Below, piece by piece: positions 1-5,131 of a stretch of 5,131 nt of DNA. How positions within the stretch are numbered: position 1 is the first letter of the stretch; each line of letters starts with the position of its first letter. The stretch is from Pseudomonadota bacterium (lineage in GTDB: Bacteria; SAR324; XYD2-FULL-50-16; JAHJRI01), in the NCBI GenBank assembly GCA_022360105.1, contig JAKSDL010000091.1, positions 1 to 5,131 on the forward strand, given 5' to 3'. The position numbers and the translations under genes are program-made. The notes below the pieces were generated by a model that saw nothing but the letters and a program-made list of their open reading frames with translations, did no database searches and was not told the DNA's origin.

Positions 1-29
1 CACATGTAACTCTCTTCCGATGAAATGAC

Positions 30-46
30 TTAAGAAACAATCTTAA
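30..46. repeat. Small perfect dyad TTAAGA-N5-TCTTAA
   Basis: A 6-base inverted repeat with a 5-base spacer, AT-rich, lies at the left edge of the window. It could be a weak hairpin or a protein-binding dyad. No T-run follows it, so it is not a convincing terminator for a gene lying off the left end. Short AT-rich dyads of this size also arise by chance. Confidence 0.3.
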
Positions 47-51
47 AATTC

Positions 52-90
52 GGCATTTGGTTTTAAGCAGGTTCATCTGCTTAAAATGCC
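52..90. repeat. Hairpin-forming dyad with TTTTAAGCAG / CTGCTTAAAA arms
   Basis: A perfect 10-base inverted repeat (61-70 with 77-86) has a 6-base loop. It extends outward by a further GGCA/TGCC pairing (52-55 with 87-90) across a 5-base bulge. On the plus strand a short T5 stretch follows within about 10 bases, inside a second weak GCCC/GGGC stem (88-91 with 100-103). The structure could be the terminator of an upstream gene that lies outside the window. It could also be a regulator dyad, because its half-site TAAGCAG/CTGCTTA recurs at 139-159. The symmetry is certain; the function is not. Confidence 0.5.
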
Positions 91-138
91 CGTATTTTTG
101 GGCTCAACAATTGTTTGGTGGACTAAAACGTTGTAAAG

Positions 139-159
139 TAAGCATTTATCGTCTGCTTA
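139..159. promoter_or_regulatory. Second TAAGCA / TGCTTA dyad, possible operator
   Basis: TAAGCA (139-144) and TGCTTA (154-159) form an inverted repeat with a 9-base spacer. It repeats the half-sites of the dyad at 64-83, about 75 bases upstream centre to centre. It lies just ahead of a possible sigma-54 promoter at 171-186. Paired dyads upstream of a -24/-12 element are the usual arrangement for a bacterial enhancer-binding protein. This assignment is inference from arrangement only; half-site spacing differs by one base between the two dyads. Confidence 0.3.
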
Positions 160-170
160 GTTTTTGATTT

Positions 171-186
171 TGGAGCTTAGTTTGCA
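171..186 (+). promoter_or_regulatory. Possible sigma-54 (-24/-12) promoter for the chemoreceptor gene
   Basis: The sequence TGGAGCTTAGTTTGCA fits the -24/-12 layout TGGCAC-N5-TTGCW. The invariant GG and GC are correctly spaced and the whole TTGCA element is matched; two mismatches fall in the CAC part. Transcription would start near 197, leaving a 5' leader of about 95 bases before the ATG at 292. Sigma-54 control of motility and chemotaxis genes is common in several proteobacterial and desulfobacterial groups. A match this short can occur by chance, so it remains a candidate. Confidence 0.35.
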
Positions 187-245
187 AGGCCAAGCGGATT
201 ATCTCGCTCGAATGAACAGACCATGGAACCACCGCTAGTATCTAT

Positions 246-255
246 AAAAAAAAAA
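246..255 (+). other. A10 homopolymer tract in the chemoreceptor leader
   Basis: Ten consecutive A residues lie about 37 bases upstream of the chemoreceptor start codon and 26 bases before its AAGGA ribosome-binding site. Tracts of this length are prone to slippage and bend DNA. The tract is outside the coding sequence, so length change could only affect expression or leader structure. No regulatory role is shown by the sequence. Confidence 0.4.
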
Positions 256-291
256 TAAGAAATGGATTAACCAGAAATCCTAAGGAAAGTC

Positions 292-2574
292 ATGAAACTA
301 AAAGCCAAATTATTCCTTATTTCAACAATTCCTATTTTGGGCATGATCGCCATCTTTCTGCTTGAATCGAATCTTTATGTGCAAACGATCGGATCAATGG
401 AGCATATTAATGAATTGCAGAAGGATTTGCTCTCAATACAAAACGGCGACAGAGAGGTTTATCAGGCTCACCTGGCAACTCTCAATGCCTACCAAAGTGA
501 TGATCCCGAATACATTAAAAAGGAATTGGAGGTTTATAAAACAAAGTCCGGACTGATTAAAGAAAAGGTTTCAGAGGCAGCATCAAATTTTACTGAAGAA
601 ATGGAGAGTCATCATAAAAAATTTGAAGAAGCCTACCAAAAATGGACCACCTACAACTACTTTATTTTCGGGAAACTCTCCAGTTCGGCTGTTCTGAATA
701 AGAAAGCCAATGAAACGTCGCTGGATTCGGAAAAAGATTTCCTGAAAACCAGAAAATCGATCGACTTGCTGGCAAAAAGAATTGAAAGGGATTTAGGCAA
801 AAGACTTTCTACTCGAAGAAGAATTGCCCTGGAAAAAGCTTTGCTTGCAGCCTTAAGAAGCGATAGGGAGGCTTACCAAGCCTATGTCGCGCAAAGGCTG
901 GCCATTGGTGAGAAGAATTTTGAAAAAGTGAAGGAATTGGATGAATTCAATCAAAAAAGTATCGAAAATGTTCCCAAATTGTTCTCCCAGGCCGTAACTC
1001 TATATGGGGCAAAGAGACTTGTCCAAACCCAACAGACATTTGACGATAATTTCAACAATTGGAAAACCGTTAGTCGGGAAGTATTTGCACTCATCATCAG
1101 TGCTTACAATGAAAACAATTCAAAAAACTCTGTCCTGCCGCTGATTAAAACAAACTTCGAAGCCATGAGAACAGCTATCGAGACGATCAGCGATTTGGAA
1201 GTAGCTCGCTCCGATGCAGAGGTAGAAGCTTCCAAGACCAAAGGTATTTTCATGTCCGTGGTTGTGCTCGCCATTTCCGCGGTCCTGGTGTGTCTTACCT
1301 TGTTGCTGGGATTTCTGTTTTCCAGAAGTATCATGAAACAGATCGGTGGTGAACCGGGTAAAATAGCAACTATAGCGGAAAGTGTTGCCGCCGGGGAATT
1401 CAATATTGAACACACGGAAAAAACCCCGACTGGAATTCTGGCGGTTTTATTAAACATGGCCTCTTCCCTTCAAGCTGCGATCCATTCAATTCAGCAAACC
1501 ATGAAAACAGTGTCGCAGGGCGATTTTACAAATCAGATGGATGATAATCAGTTGACCGGTGAGTTGGTGCTGATTGGTGATAGTATCAATGAATCCATTG
1601 CGATGCTTAGTGATACCATTTACCAGGTATTGCTTGTCTCTGACCAGGTAACAGAAGGTGCCGGTCAACTTGCCGGATCTGCCCAGGCTTTAGCGACAGG
1701 AACGACCGAGCAGGCGGCTAGTCTTGAAGAAATTGGCTCGACAATGGCTGAAATCGGAAATCGGGCAAAAACCAACAGTGATAATGCAGATCAGGCGACA
1801 CAGCTATCCAAACAAGCCCTGGATACTACGGAAAAGGGTAACACGCAGATGAAGGAAATGCTTGGTTCCATGGATAAGATTAATGAGGCCAGCAACAACA
1901 TTTCTAAAATTATCAAAGTGATTGACGAAATCGCTTTCCAAACCAATTTGCTGGCCTTAAACGCGGCAGTTGAAGCTGCACGTGCCGGAAAGTACGGTAA
2001 AGGATTCGCTGTGGTGGCAGAAGAGGTTAGAAATCTTGCAGGAAGAAGTGCTGAAGCTGCAAGAGACACAACGATGCTGATTGAAAACTCAATGAAGGAA
2101 GTTGAATACGGTGTGGACAACGCTGCAAAAACAGCGGAAATTCTTGATGAAATCAGCGGCAGCATCACAAAGGTAAATGACCTTGTCGTTGAAATCGCGG
2201 CCGCTTCACTGGAACAACGATCCAGCGCCGAGGAGATGAACAGAGCCATTACCCAGGTTAACAATGTGGTGCAACAGAATTCCTCCATTTCGGAAGAAAC
2301 AGCTTCTACCTCTGATGAGTTAAACAACCAGGCTGCCGAACTCAAGGTATTGATAAGCAGTTTTACCCTGCAGCAGACTAAAGGTAAGACTCCACGATCT
2401 GAACAGGAAACATTGGAGTACCAGGCAGAAGAACAACCCGTTTTGGAACCTCCTGTTGAGGAGCCTCCTCAACTACCGGAAAACAAGCAGGACCAACCGG
2501 AATTGCCACTTGAACCGGAAAAGAAACCACGAAAAATGATAACCCTGGATGATGATTCCTTTGGAAAGTATTGA
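292..2574 (+). CDS. Transmembrane methyl-accepting chemotaxis protein with duplicated helical sensor domain
   Basis: This is a complete 760-residue chemoreceptor that would pass ligand binding to the CheA/CheW array at the inner membrane. The start follows AAGGA (282-286) by 5 bases. TM1 spans about residues 7-24 and TM2 about 318-343; they bracket a periplasmic, mainly helical region of about 290 residues. That region is built from two similar halves: DREVYQA at 53-59 and DREAYQA at 191-197, each followed by an F-x-x-x-[YF]-x-x-W motif (111-118, 250-257). This suggests a helical bimodular-type sensor. HAMP follows (about 344-396), then a second HAMP-like stretch (about 397-450). The cytoplasmic hairpin has methylation-type segments (about 471-485 and 637-681) and a canonical tip (EIAFQTNLLALNAAVEAARAG, 546-566, then GFAVVAEEVRNLA). 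The tail from about 698 is Pro/Glu-rich and ends SFGKY, resembling a CheR-docking pentapeptide. Family is certain; the ligand is unknown. Confidence 0.96.
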   Translation: MKLKAKLFLISTIPILGMIAIFLLESNLYVQTIGSMEHINELQKDLLSIQNGDREVYQAHLATLNAYQSDDPEYIKKELEVYKTKSGLIKEKVSEAASNFTEEMESHHKKFEEAYQKWTTYNYFIFGKLSSSAVLNKKANETSLDSEKDFLKTRKSIDLLAKRIERDLGKRLSTRRRIALEKALLAALRSDREAYQAYVAQRLAIGEKNFEKVKELDEFNQKSIENVPKLFSQAVTLYGAKRLVQTQQTFDDNFNNWKTVSREVFALIISAYNENNSKNSVLPLIKTNFEAMRTAIETISDLEVARSDAEVEASKTKGIFMSVVVLAISAVLVCLTLLLGFLFSRSIMKQIGGEPGKIATIAESVAAGEFNIEHTEKTPTGILAVLLNMASSLQAAIHSIQQTMKTVSQGDFTNQMDDNQLTGELVLIGDSINESIAMLSDTIYQVLLVSDQVTEGAGQLAGSAQALATGTTEQAASLEEIGSTMAEIGNRAKTNSDNADQATQLSKQALDTTEKGNTQMKEMLGSMDKINEASNNISKIIKVIDEIAFQTNLLALNAAVEAARAGKYGKGFAVVAEEVRNLAGRSAEAARDTTMLIENSMKEVEYGVDNAAKTAEILDEISGSITKVNDLVVEIAAASLEQRSSAEEMNRAITQVNNVVQQNSSISEETASTSDELNNQAAELKVLISSFTLQQTKGKTPRSEQETLEYQAEEQPVLEPPVEEPPQLPENKQDQPELPLEPEKKPRKMITLDDDSFGKY

Positions 2575-2620
2575 CTATAGTACGCTGTTCGGCAGTCTTA
2601 AGATTTAGTTAGCAAGATAG
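2575..2620. other. Short non-coding spacer after the chemoreceptor stop
   Basis: These 46 bases between the chemoreceptor stop codon and the repeat cluster contain no reading frame. They hold no strong hairpin followed by a T-run, so no classical intrinsic terminator is visible here. If transcription ends after the gene, it would have to do so within the folded repeat mosaic beginning at 2621, or by Rho. Confidence 0.5.
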
Positions 2621-2663
2621 AGGTTAAAGGTGTTCAGGCTGAAGGAACCAGCTGGCATACTCC

Positions 2664-2684
2664 CCTTCAGCCTTCAGCCTTCAG
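2664..2684 (+). repeat. Three tandem CCTTCAG heptamers
   Basis: Three perfect tandem copies of the 7-base unit CCTTCAG lie just inside the left arm of the long inverted repeat. The right arm carries two copies (2801-2814), and single copies head other units of the cluster. Copy-number differences between otherwise matching segments point to replication slippage within this short unit. Confidence 0.85.
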
Positions 2685-2707
2685 CCTAAACACCTTTAAC
2701 CTAAAAA

Positions 2708-2744
2708 AGTCTTCAGCCTAAACACCTTTTAAAGGTTTAAGACT
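2708..2744. repeat. Hairpin in the centre of the long inverted repeat
   Basis: AGTCTT (2708-2713) pairs with AAGACT (2739-2744). Inside lies the near-perfect palindrome ACCTTTTAAAGGT (2724-2736). The hairpin arises where a truncated forward copy of the 32-base unit meets a fragment of a reverse copy. It would sit at the top of the larger stem. It looks like a by-product of repeat rearrangement rather than a separate signal. Confidence 0.5.
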
Positions 2745-3000
2745 ACGGGTAAGACCAGCAAAGTAAAGGTAAAGACTGAAGGGGAGCATGCCAGCTGGTT
2801 CCTTCAGCCTTCAGCCTAAACACCTTTAACCTTAAAAAAAGCCTTCAGCCTAAACACCTTTAACCTAAAAAAAGTCTTCAGCCTAAACACCTTCAACCTA
2901 AAAAAGCCTTTATTCCAATCACTCCAAACCTCACGTCCTTAAACTAAAACCCCGCAATCCGTCCAAAAAATTTACATAACTTTTACCTTGTTTTTTTTTG

Positions 3001-3030
3001 TTGACTGAAGAAAAAACAACGATCTATTTT
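3001..3030 (+). promoter_or_regulatory. Candidate sigma-70 promoter for the acyl-CoA synthetase gene
   Basis: TTGACT (3001-3006, five of six to TTGACA) and TATTTT (3025-3030, four of six to TATAAT) are separated by 18 bases. They lie immediately downstream of a T9 tract that could act as an UP-like AT-rich element. The implied start near 3037 gives a leader of about 145 bases. It is the best -35/-10 pair I find by eye in this intergenic stretch, but the -10 match is modest. Confidence 0.35.
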
Positions 3031-3033
3031 CAG

Positions 3034-3082
3034 CGTGAAGCAATGATCAGTCATGACAGATAGAGATCAGCCGTGAAGCAAT
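3034..3082 (+). repeat. Direct repeat of CGTGAAGCAAT, 38 bases apart
   Basis: Two identical 11-base copies (3034-3044 and 3072-3082) lie just downstream of the candidate promoter. Each is also close to a GATCAG (3045-3050 and 3065-3070). A pair of direct repeats near a transcription start could bind a regulator of the synthetase gene, such as a fatty-acid- or aromatic-responsive one. The sequence gives no regulator identity. Confidence 0.5.
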
Positions 3083-3090
3083 CAAAATCG

Positions 3091-3119
3091 GAAAATCGAT
3101 CGTGCCTGAAAAGATTTTC
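3091..3119. repeat. Inverted repeat GAAAATC-N15-GATTTTC in the synthetase leader
   Basis: A perfect 7-base inverted repeat has a 15-base spacer and ends about 50 bases before the ribosome-binding site. With only one or two G:C pairs per arm beyond the AT core, an RNA hairpin would be weak. An operator dyad is as likely as a hairpin. It does not occlude the ribosome-binding site. Confidence 0.35.
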
Positions 3120-3181
3120 AAAGCCAGTTTGTTATGATTTCTACGCAATAACCGCCACAACTATTTATCAGGAGAGCCACC

Positions 3182-4891
3182 ATGAGTAATATGCAGAAGT
3201 TGCCGCTGTTAAATTCCTACATTGATTACTGGACCGGAAAAAAACCGGATCAGGCTGCCATGATCCAGCATGAGGATGGCAAAACAATCAGCTATAAGAC
3301 GTTGCAGAGCATGATTGATGTGGTTGCGGGTCGCTTGCTGTCCATGGGGATTAAAAAAGGGGATCGCGTTGCAACCCAGCTGATACTGGTTCCTGAACAT
3401 GTAATGTTGATGTTTGCCTGCTTTAAGATCGGTGCCATCATCGCTCCTCTGGATTTGAGGTTAAAAAAAGAGGAAGTGGTCAGGGATGTTAATAAAATAG
3501 AGCCTAAGGCGTTCTTTTTTATGGGTGCCACAGCTGTTGCGGATTTCAGGGAGATTGGTCAGGCTGTTCGCGAATCCTGTCCTTTTGTTGAGCATCTGGT
3601 ACAATTCACGCCGAATCCTGAATCCGGAGACATCATACAGGGGGCGATCAGCATCACGGAAATGATGGATGGAGCCAAAAATGCAAGCTCAGAGGAGATC
3701 AATCATCTGAACAAAGAACTGGAAAAAGCCTATTCCCAAATCGATACTCGAACAGCTGCTTTGATAATATATACAACCGGTACCACAGGACCACCAAAAC
3801 CTGCTGTGCTTTGTCATGAAAACATCATTGTACAAAACCAGATTCTTGATCGCGGATTGGGCTTAAAAGATGAGGGAGGCAAATTGGGTTATGTGACCAT
3901 GGTGAATCTGCCGCCCAGTCATGTTGGTTGTGTAACTGAACTCCTGATGACAACCCTGTTTCAGGGGGGCACAGCGATATTGTTGCGGATATTCGATGTG
4001 GAAGCGACCTTGGAAGCCATCCAAAAACATAAAATTACGCTGCTGGGACAAATTCCAACACAATTCCGATTGCTTTGGGCACATCCAAATTACGAGTCTT
4101 ATGACCTTTCCAGTTTGCGCTACGCTGCTTATGCCGGCTCTGCGGGTGATACACCGTTTATAAATAAGCTCGCACAAATGGCACCCGGTTTTGGTACAGG
4201 CATCGGAATGACGGAAAACGCGGGGTTTGCCACCTTTACACCACCCAACATTACAGTCGAGGAGATGGCAGGCCAGGTGGGAAGGGCTTTCCCCGATTTA
4301 GCCGAGGTAACCGTACGAGAACCAATGAATGAGGATGGCAGTGCCGGTAAAGAGCTGCCAACCGGAGAGATTGGAGAAATCTGTTATCATCCGCCGATCG
4401 TTTTCTTGGGTTATTTTAACCAACCTGATGAAACAGCCAAAGCTATCTCCAAAGAGGGAATTTTATATACCGGCGATCTCGGACACTTCAAGGATATGGG
4501 AAATTACAAAGCTCTGTATTTATCGGGGCGCAGGAAGTTTATGGTCAAACAGAAAGGGTATAACGTTTTTCCCAATGAAGTGGAAGAACACATAGCCGGT
4601 CTTGACGGTGTTGACATGGTCGATGTGATTGGGATGAGGCACAAGGTATTTGATGAGGGGATTTTCGCTTTCGTTCGAGTCAAACGAGATGCCGAACTGA
4701 CAGTGGAAAAGGTGCTGGAACACTGTAAACTGATTGCATCCTATAAACGTCCGCAGCATGTGGAACTCTGGTCACATGATATGCAATTCCCGTTAACACG
4801 CAACGGAAAGGTGGATAAGTTGATTTTGGAAGAATTGGCCGAAAAGATCATCATCCGCCTGCGTGATGAAGGCAAATGGGATGCCGAATAA
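3182..4891 (+). CDS. Acyl-CoA synthetase / AMP-forming ligase of the ANL superfamily, substrate unknown
   Basis: This complete 569-residue enzyme should activate a carboxylic acid with ATP to an acyl-adenylate and then form the CoA thioester in the cytoplasm. AGGAG (3170-3174) precedes the ATG by 7 bases, favouring this start over the ATG three codons later. Motifs run in the usual order: ATP-binding loop YTTGTTGPPKP at residues 197-207, GIGMTE at 340-345 (A5), YTGD at 429-432 (A7), the hinge region GRRKFMVKQKGYNVFPNEVE at 449-468 (A8), and PLTRNGK at 537-543, whose K543 is the expected adenylation lysine (A10). The Gly usually after the loop Lys is Pro207, an uncommon change. No signal peptide or membrane segment is seen. 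Medium/long-chain fatty acids, aromatic acids or dicarboxylates are all possible substrates. Family is certain and frame and catalytic set are intact, so it is probably active. Confidence 0.95.
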   Translation: MSNMQKLPLLNSYIDYWTGKKPDQAAMIQHEDGKTISYKTLQSMIDVVAGRLLSMGIKKGDRVATQLILVPEHVMLMFACFKIGAIIAPLDLRLKKEEVVRDVNKIEPKAFFFMGATAVADFREIGQAVRESCPFVEHLVQFTPNPESGDIIQGAISITEMMDGAKNASSEEINHLNKELEKAYSQIDTRTAALIIYTTGTTGPPKPAVLCHENIIVQNQILDRGLGLKDEGGKLGYVTMVNLPPSHVGCVTELLMTTLFQGGTAILLRIFDVEATLEAIQKHKITLLGQIPTQFRLLWAHPNYESYDLSSLRYAAYAGSAGDTPFINKLAQMAPGFGTGIGMTENAGFATFTPPNITVEEMAGQVGRAFPDLAEVTVREPMNEDGSAGKELPTGEIGEICYHPPIVFLGYFNQPDETAKAISKEGILYTGDLGHFKDMGNYKALYLSGRRKFMVKQKGYNVFPNEVEEHIAGLDGVDMVDVIGMRHKVFDEGIFAFVRVKRDAELTVEKVLEHCKLIASYKRPQHVELWSHDMQFPLTRNGKVDKLILEELAEKIIIRLRDEGKWDAE

Positions 4892-4917
4892 CAGGAAATA
4901 AGGAACCAGAACCTTAG

Positions 4918-4953
4918 CTGTTTCCGGTCCCGGGTAGACAAACATAGAAACAG
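4918..4953 (+). terminator. Possible hairpin after the synthetase gene (weak terminator candidate)
   Basis: CTGTTTC (4918-4924) is complementary to GAAACAG (4947-4953), with a 22-base loop, 26 bases after the stop codon. The position suits a terminator, but the loop is large, the stem is only 7 bases and no T-run follows. It is therefore a poor match to an intrinsic terminator. Confidence 0.25.
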
Positions 4954-4961
4954 GGATCTCT

Positions 4962-4977
4962 TGGACCTGGTCCAGGT
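4962..4977. repeat. Two interleaved 13-base palindromes
   Basis: TGGACCTGGTCCA (4962-4974) and ACCTGGTCCAGGT (4965-4977) are each symmetric about a single central base and overlap by ten bases. Having almost no loop, they suit a DNA-binding dimer better than an RNA hairpin. Related words (GGTCC at 4926-4930 and 5087-5091, GGACC at 5106-5110) recur on both sides. They might be operators for a gene beyond the right edge of the window. Confidence 0.5.
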
Positions 4978-5131
4978 ATTCACAATGAAAGTTCATGGCA
5001 GTCATAACACCAAGAAATCCCTAAATTAAAAAGGTACTTCAAATGGACTCCAATTCCTTCAAATCTCCTAACATGCCTGATTCTCTGGTCCGGTGGACTT
5101 AATCGGGACCTGCCGCACTCACAGTTAAAAA

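Larger units (their letters stand above)
2621..2832. repeat. Long inverted repeat, 50- and 57-base arms around a 105-base centre
   Basis: The left arm (2621-2670) is the reverse complement of the right arm (2776-2832), apart from two substitutions and one extra TTCAGCC heptamer in the right arm. Each arm contains the perfect palindrome CCAGCTGG (2648-2655, 2791-2798), which is absent from the tandem copies elsewhere in the cluster. The arms could form a very stable stem in RNA or a cruciform in DNA. No T-run follows either end, so it is not a classical terminator. No transposase or target-site duplication is visible. Confidence 0.9.
2621..2908. repeat. Mosaic cluster of about 32-base repeats in both orientations
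   Basis: The unit reads TTCAGCCTAAACACCTTT, then AACCT, then an A6-A7 run and GTC or GCC. Plus-orientation copies lie at 2680-2711, 2712-2729 (truncated), 2810-2843, 2844-2876 and 2877-2908; the last three are head-to-tail with variation in the A-run and one T-to-C change. Reverse-orientation copies or fragments lie at 2621-2645, about 2731-2744 and about 2764-2783. The region has no coding potential and resembles a REP/BIME- or MITE-like intergenic repeat cluster. CCTTCAG-based intergenic repeats seem familiar from sulfate-reducer genomes, but this is recollection, not a search. It may act as a transcription-ending or mRNA-stabilising structure downstream of the chemoreceptor gene. Confidence 0.9.
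2909..3181. other. Non-coding leader and promoter region of the acyl-CoA synthetase gene
   Basis: This 273-base stretch runs from the last repeat copy to the synthetase start codon. It has no plausible gene. It contains a T9 run (2991-2999), a sigma-70-like promoter candidate starting at 3001, an 11-base direct repeat (3034-3044 and 3072-3082) and a GAAAATC/GATTTTC dyad (3091-3119). Its separate promoter candidate suggests the synthetase is transcribed independently of the chemoreceptor. Confidence 0.6.
4892..5131. other. Non-coding region downstream of the synthetase
   Basis: No convincing gene is present in these 240 bases. The only plus-strand start with a plausible ribosome-binding site (ATG at 5044, after AAGG at 5031-5034) opens a frame of just 19 codons ending at 5103. 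The region contains a 7-base inverted repeat, two interleaved GGACC/GGTCC palindromes and several further GGWCC-type words. The window ends before any downstream gene begins. Confidence 0.6.

Noticed and set aside
111..139. Sigma-70 promoter for the chemoreceptor (TTGTTT, 17-base gap, TAAAGT)
   Set aside because: Only three of six and four of six matches; weaker than the -24/-12 candidate at 171-186, and overlapping nothing else that supports it.
1791..2345. A 184-codon minus-strand open frame inside the chemoreceptor gene
   Set aside because: It is the antisense shadow of the highly conserved signalling domain; its Ser/Ala-rich product has no recognisable domain and the plus-strand frame is unambiguous.
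2621..2832. Complete insertion sequence or transposon
   Set aside because: The 105-base centre has no coding capacity and no target-site duplication is evident; at most it could be a non-autonomous element.
2621..2908. CRISPR array
   Set aside because: The repeats are head-to-tail with no unique spacers of regular length, occur in both orientations and are degenerate; no cas gene is present.
292..4891. The chemoreceptor and synthetase as a co-transcribed sensing and activation operon
   Set aside because: The 607-base gap with strong repeat structure and a separate promoter candidate argues against co-transcription, and neither protein reveals a shared ligand.
4741..5005. Overlapping minus-strand open frames at the end of the synthetase gene extending into the 3' region
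   Set aside because: They lie largely opposite the conserved A10 region of the synthetase, show no recognisable motif, and two frames overlap each other.
5044..5103. A 19-codon plus-strand frame after an AAGG sequence
   Set aside because: Too short and without recognisable features; a start codon near an AAGG is expected by chance in this AT-rich stretch. A leader peptide cannot be excluded but is unsupported.

Overview
This window most likely comes from a Gram-negative, motile, chemotactic bacterium. The lipid- or organic-acid-degrading sulfate reducers (Desulfobacterota, Desulfobacterales-like) are my best guess. The guess rests on the style of the chemoreceptor (an 'IGGEP' HAMP start and a DRE-x-YQA helical sensor), a possible sigma-54 promoter, and intergenic repeats built on CCTTCAG. 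It is an impression from memory, not a database result.

Layout: positions 1-291 are non-coding and hold three small dyads, a possible sigma-54 promoter and an A10 tract in front of the first gene. Positions 292-2574 encode a complete 760-residue transmembrane methyl-accepting chemotaxis protein. It has a duplicated helical periplasmic sensor, a HAMP region, a canonical signalling hairpin and a long Pro/Glu-rich tail ending in a CheR-docking-like pentapeptide. Positions 2575-3181 are a 607-base intergenic region. Its first half (2621-2908) is a mosaic of about 32-base repeats in both orientations, including a near-perfect 50/57-base inverted repeat. Its second half carries a sigma-70-like promoter and an 11-base direct repeat ahead of the next gene. 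Positions 3182-4891 encode a complete 569-residue ANL-superfamily acyl-CoA synthetase/AMP-forming ligase of unknown substrate. Positions 4892-5131 are non-coding, with a possible hairpin and two interleaved GGACC/GGTCC palindromes.

The two genes share a strand, but the 607-base repeat-filled gap and a separate promoter candidate argue against an operon. No functional link is evident beyond the general possibility that the cell senses, and separately activates, organic acids or aromatics. I see no RNA gene, CRISPR array, transposase or defence/toxin module. The most unusual items are the repeat mosaic, the internally duplicated sensor domain, and the paired TAAGCAG/CTGCTTA dyads upstream of the possible sigma-54 promoter. 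None of these amounts to a clearly new system on sequence alone.
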